NCBI GenBank assembly: GCA_003446975.1
Contig: DMAP01000157.1
Span: 1-7,476 of the forward strand
DNA length: 7,476 nucleotides
Origin: Clostridiales bacterium
GTDB lineage: Bacteria; Bacillota; Clostridia; Tissierellales; Dethiosulfatibacteraceae
Direction: 5' to 3'
Part shown: in pieces, positions 6,284 to 7,476 of the stretch
How positions within the stretch are numbered: the first letter of the stretch is position 1
Layout: each line of letters opens with the position of its first letter
Notes under the pieces: model-generated
Told to the model about the DNA's origin: nothing
What the model saw: only the letters and a program-made list of their open reading frames with translations
Database searches by the model: none
Program-made: the position numbers and the translations under genes

Positions 6284-7303
6284 ATGGAAAAAGAAAAAGC
6301 TCTCGACTTAGCAATTGTTCAAATTGAAAGACAGTTTGGAAAAGGATCCATTATGAGATTAGGCGAAGATAGCGTTTTGAATGTAGAGGCCATCTCTACC
6401 GGTGCTTTGCCTTTAGATATTGCATTGGGAATAGGCGGTCTACCAAAAGGTAGAATCGTTGAAATATTCGGGCCGGAATCGTCCGGTAAGACAACTGTGG
6501 CATTGCATGTCATCGCCGAATCTCAGAAAAATGGCGGTATTGCAGCTTTTATTGATGCAGAGAATGCCCTTGATCCGGCATATGCAAAGAATCTTGGCGT
6601 AAAAATCGATGACCTGATTGTATCCCAACCTGACACAGGTGAACAGGCTTTGGAAATCGCAGAAGCTCTTGTAAGAAGCAACGCGGTTGATATTATAGTC
6701 ATTGACTCTGTAGCGGCTTTGGTACCAAGAGCAGAACTTGAGGGGGAGATGGGGGACAGTCATATGGGACTTCAGGCAAGATTGATGTCCCAAGCTTTGA
6801 GAAAGCTCTCAGGGGCGATTAAAAAGTCCAATACCAGTGTTATTTTCATCAATCAACTAAGAGAAAAGATTGGAGTCATGTTTGGAAATCCTGAAACAAC
6901 AACAGGTGGACGTGCCTTGAAATTTTATGCATCTGTGAGACTGGATGTGAGAAGAACAGAGACTTTGAAAAAGGGCACTGAAATGGTTGGTAGCAGAACA
7001 AAAATAAAAGTTGTCAAGAATAAAGTCGCTTCACCTTTTAAAACGGCTGAATTCGATATTATTTATGGAAAGGGAATTTCCAATGAAGGTTGTATATTGG
7101 ATCTTGGGGTGGAGAACGACCTTGTAAACAAATCGGGCGCCTGGTATAGTTATGGAGAAACAAGATTGGGGCAGGGAAGAGAAAACTCAAAAGAGTTTCT
7201 GGAAGCATCCCCGGAGTTGACCAAAGAAATAGAAATGAAAATAAGAGAAAAATTGGGCTTTGGCCTCAAGAAAAAACAACAAGTAGACAAAGAAGAGCAG
7301 TAA
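6284..7303 (+). CDS. recA: Recombinase A
   Basis: Cytoplasmic ATP-dependent strand-exchange protein that coats single-stranded DNA, pairs homologous sequences, and as a co-protease triggers LexA cleavage. The sequence is full length at 339 residues. It shows Walker A GPESSGKT (63-70), the catalytic-glutamate segment FIDAENALDP (89-98, Glu93), Walker B VDIIVIDS (135-142), loop L1 around EGEMGDSHMG (153-162), and loop L2 IGVMFGNPETTTGG (196-209) with the gamma-phosphate sensor Gln191 just before it. The C-terminal DNA-binding domain runs from about 265 to 325. The acidic C-terminal tail is short (KKKQQVDKEEQ), so self-inhibition by the tail may be weaker than in E. coli; this is inference. Asn94 replaces the common His after the catalytic Glu. 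The gene has its own promoter and LexA box, and ends in an intrinsic terminator, so it is probably monocistronic with possible read-through from pgsA. recX does not follow within the visible 173 bases. Confidence 0.99.
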   Translation: MEKEKALDLAIVQIERQFGKGSIMRLGEDSVLNVEAISTGALPLDIALGIGGLPKGRIVEIFGPESSGKTTVALHVIAESQKNGGIAAFIDAENALDPAYAKNLGVKIDDLIVSQPDTGEQALEIAEALVRSNAVDIIVIDSVAALVPRAELEGEMGDSHMGLQARLMSQALRKLSGAIKKSNTSVIFINQLREKIGVMFGNPETTTGGRALKFYASVRLDVRRTETLKKGTEMVGSRTKIKVVKNKVASPFKTAEFDIIYGKGISNEGCILDLGVENDLVNKSGAWYSYGETRLGQGRENSKEFLEASPELTKEIEMKIREKLGFGLKKKQQVDKEEQ

Positions 7304-7314
7304 TGCTCTTTTTT
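7293..7314 (+). terminator. Intrinsic terminator of recA overlapping its stop codon
   Basis: AAGAGCA (7293-7299) pairs with TGCTCTT (7304-7310) as a perfect 7-base-pair stem, extendable by one G-U and one A-U pair at the base. The loop is GTAA, which contains the recA TAA stop codon. The T run 7309-7314 follows. The upstream arm encodes the last residues of RecA. Confidence 0.85.
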
Positions 7315-7324
7315 CGCGTTTGGA

Positions 7325-7341
7325 TTCATATTTCGTATGAA
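7325..7341 (+). repeat. Short inverted repeat between the recA terminator and the next promoter
   Basis: TTCATA (7325-7330) and TATGAA (7336-7341) form a perfect 6-base inverted repeat around TTTCG. No T run follows, so it is not a terminator. It lies 20 bases before the -35 of the downstream promoter and could be an operator or chance in AT-rich DNA. Confidence 0.35.
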
Positions 7342-7360
7342 AACAGGAAAATCAAATTTC

Positions 7361-7389
7361 TTGACACAAAGTTAAAAAAATACTAAAAT
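7361..7389 (+). promoter_or_regulatory. Predicted sigma-A promoter of the gene starting at the right edge
   Basis: TTGACA (7361-7366, perfect) and TAAAAT (7384-7389, five of six) are separated by 17 bases. The predicted start is near 7396, giving an untranslated leader of about 75 bases. The leader contains a small AT-rich hairpin, TCTATT (7417-7422) with AATAGA (7429-7434), but no structure I recognise as a riboswitch. Confidence 0.75.
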
Positions 7390-7458
7390 GTCTATATGGT
7401 TTCTCAAAGAATGAGTTCTATTAATTTGAATAGATTTGTATCTTGATAACTGAATACT

Positions 7459-7467
7459 AGGAGGTGA
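7459..7467 (+). promoter_or_regulatory. Strong ribosome binding site at the right edge
   Basis: AGGAGGTGA is a perfect match to the anti-Shine-Dalgarno over nine bases and lies 4 bases before TTG 7472, marking the start of a gene that continues beyond the window. Confidence 0.85.
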
Positions 7468-7471
7468 CAAT

Positions 7472-7476
7472 TTGTT
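7472..7476 (+). CDS. Start of a downstream gene, probably ribonuclease Y (only the first bases visible)
   Basis: TTG at 7472-7474 is correctly placed after AGGAGGTGA and a predicted promoter, so it is the likely start codon. Only five bases are visible, so the product cannot be read. In Firmicutes recA is often followed by rny (membrane-anchored endoribonuclease Y), which makes this the best guess from synteny alone; recX or another gene is possible. Confidence 0.4.

Noticed and set aside
7403..7434. Small hairpins in the leader before the right-edge gene as a riboswitch or T-box
   Set aside because: The stems are short and AT-rich, and I see no conserved aptamer or T-box elements and no leader terminator.
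1..7476. Novel system, mobile element, CRISPR, phage or defence genes
   Set aside because: All coding space is taken up by intact, standard housekeeping families on one strand with short gaps. There are no transposase motifs, long repeats or unexplained stretches over 300 bases.

Overview
This is a densely packed chromosomal segment of a low-GC Gram-positive bacterium, most likely a member of the Clostridia. All genes are on the + strand. The evidence is the AT-rich codon use, strong AGGAGG-type ribosome binding sites, TTG starts, a Gram-positive LexA/DinR box (GAAC-N4-GTTC) before recA, and a gene order (M16 peptidase, dut, uppP, ftsK/spoIIIE, rimO, pgsA, recA, then a start signal where rny is expected) that resembles the pnp-to-rny housekeeping neighbourhood of Firmicutes. 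The genus cannot be fixed from the sequence alone.

Layout: (1) 1-628 is the C-terminal half of an M16 zinc peptidase-like protein, cut by the left edge. (2) 640-1074 is dut (dUTPase), whose ribosome binding site touches the peptidase stop codon. (3) A strong extended -10 promoter in the dut-uppP gap appears to start a transcript with a very short leader, reading uppP (1116-1925), ftsK/spoIIIE (1955-4363, TTG start), rimO (4371-5690) and pgsA (5674-6210, overlapping rimO by 17 bases). No terminator is visible inside this run. (4) recA (6284-7303) has its own consensus sigma-A promoter, a LexA box over the predicted start point, and an intrinsic terminator whose loop holds the recA stop codon. 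(5) 7315-7476 is a non-coding leader region with a consensus promoter and, at the right edge, a perfect Shine-Dalgarno sequence followed by a TTG start of a gene outside the window, by synteny probably rny (ribonuclease Y).

Together the genes serve core cell maintenance. dut keeps uracil out of DNA, FtsK/SpoIIIE pumps chromosomes through the septum, and RecA repairs breaks and triggers SOS. UppP recycles the undecaprenyl carrier for wall synthesis, PgsA makes the phosphatidylglycerol precursor, and RimO modifies ribosomal protein S12. Everything is recognisable as a standard family with intact motifs. I see no mobile element, CRISPR array, tRNA, rRNA, defence system or unknown gene, and no sign of a previously undescribed system. 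The points worth a second look are regulatory or architectural: the near-leaderless uppP promoter, the stop-in-loop recA terminator, the gene order, and small sequence peculiarities.
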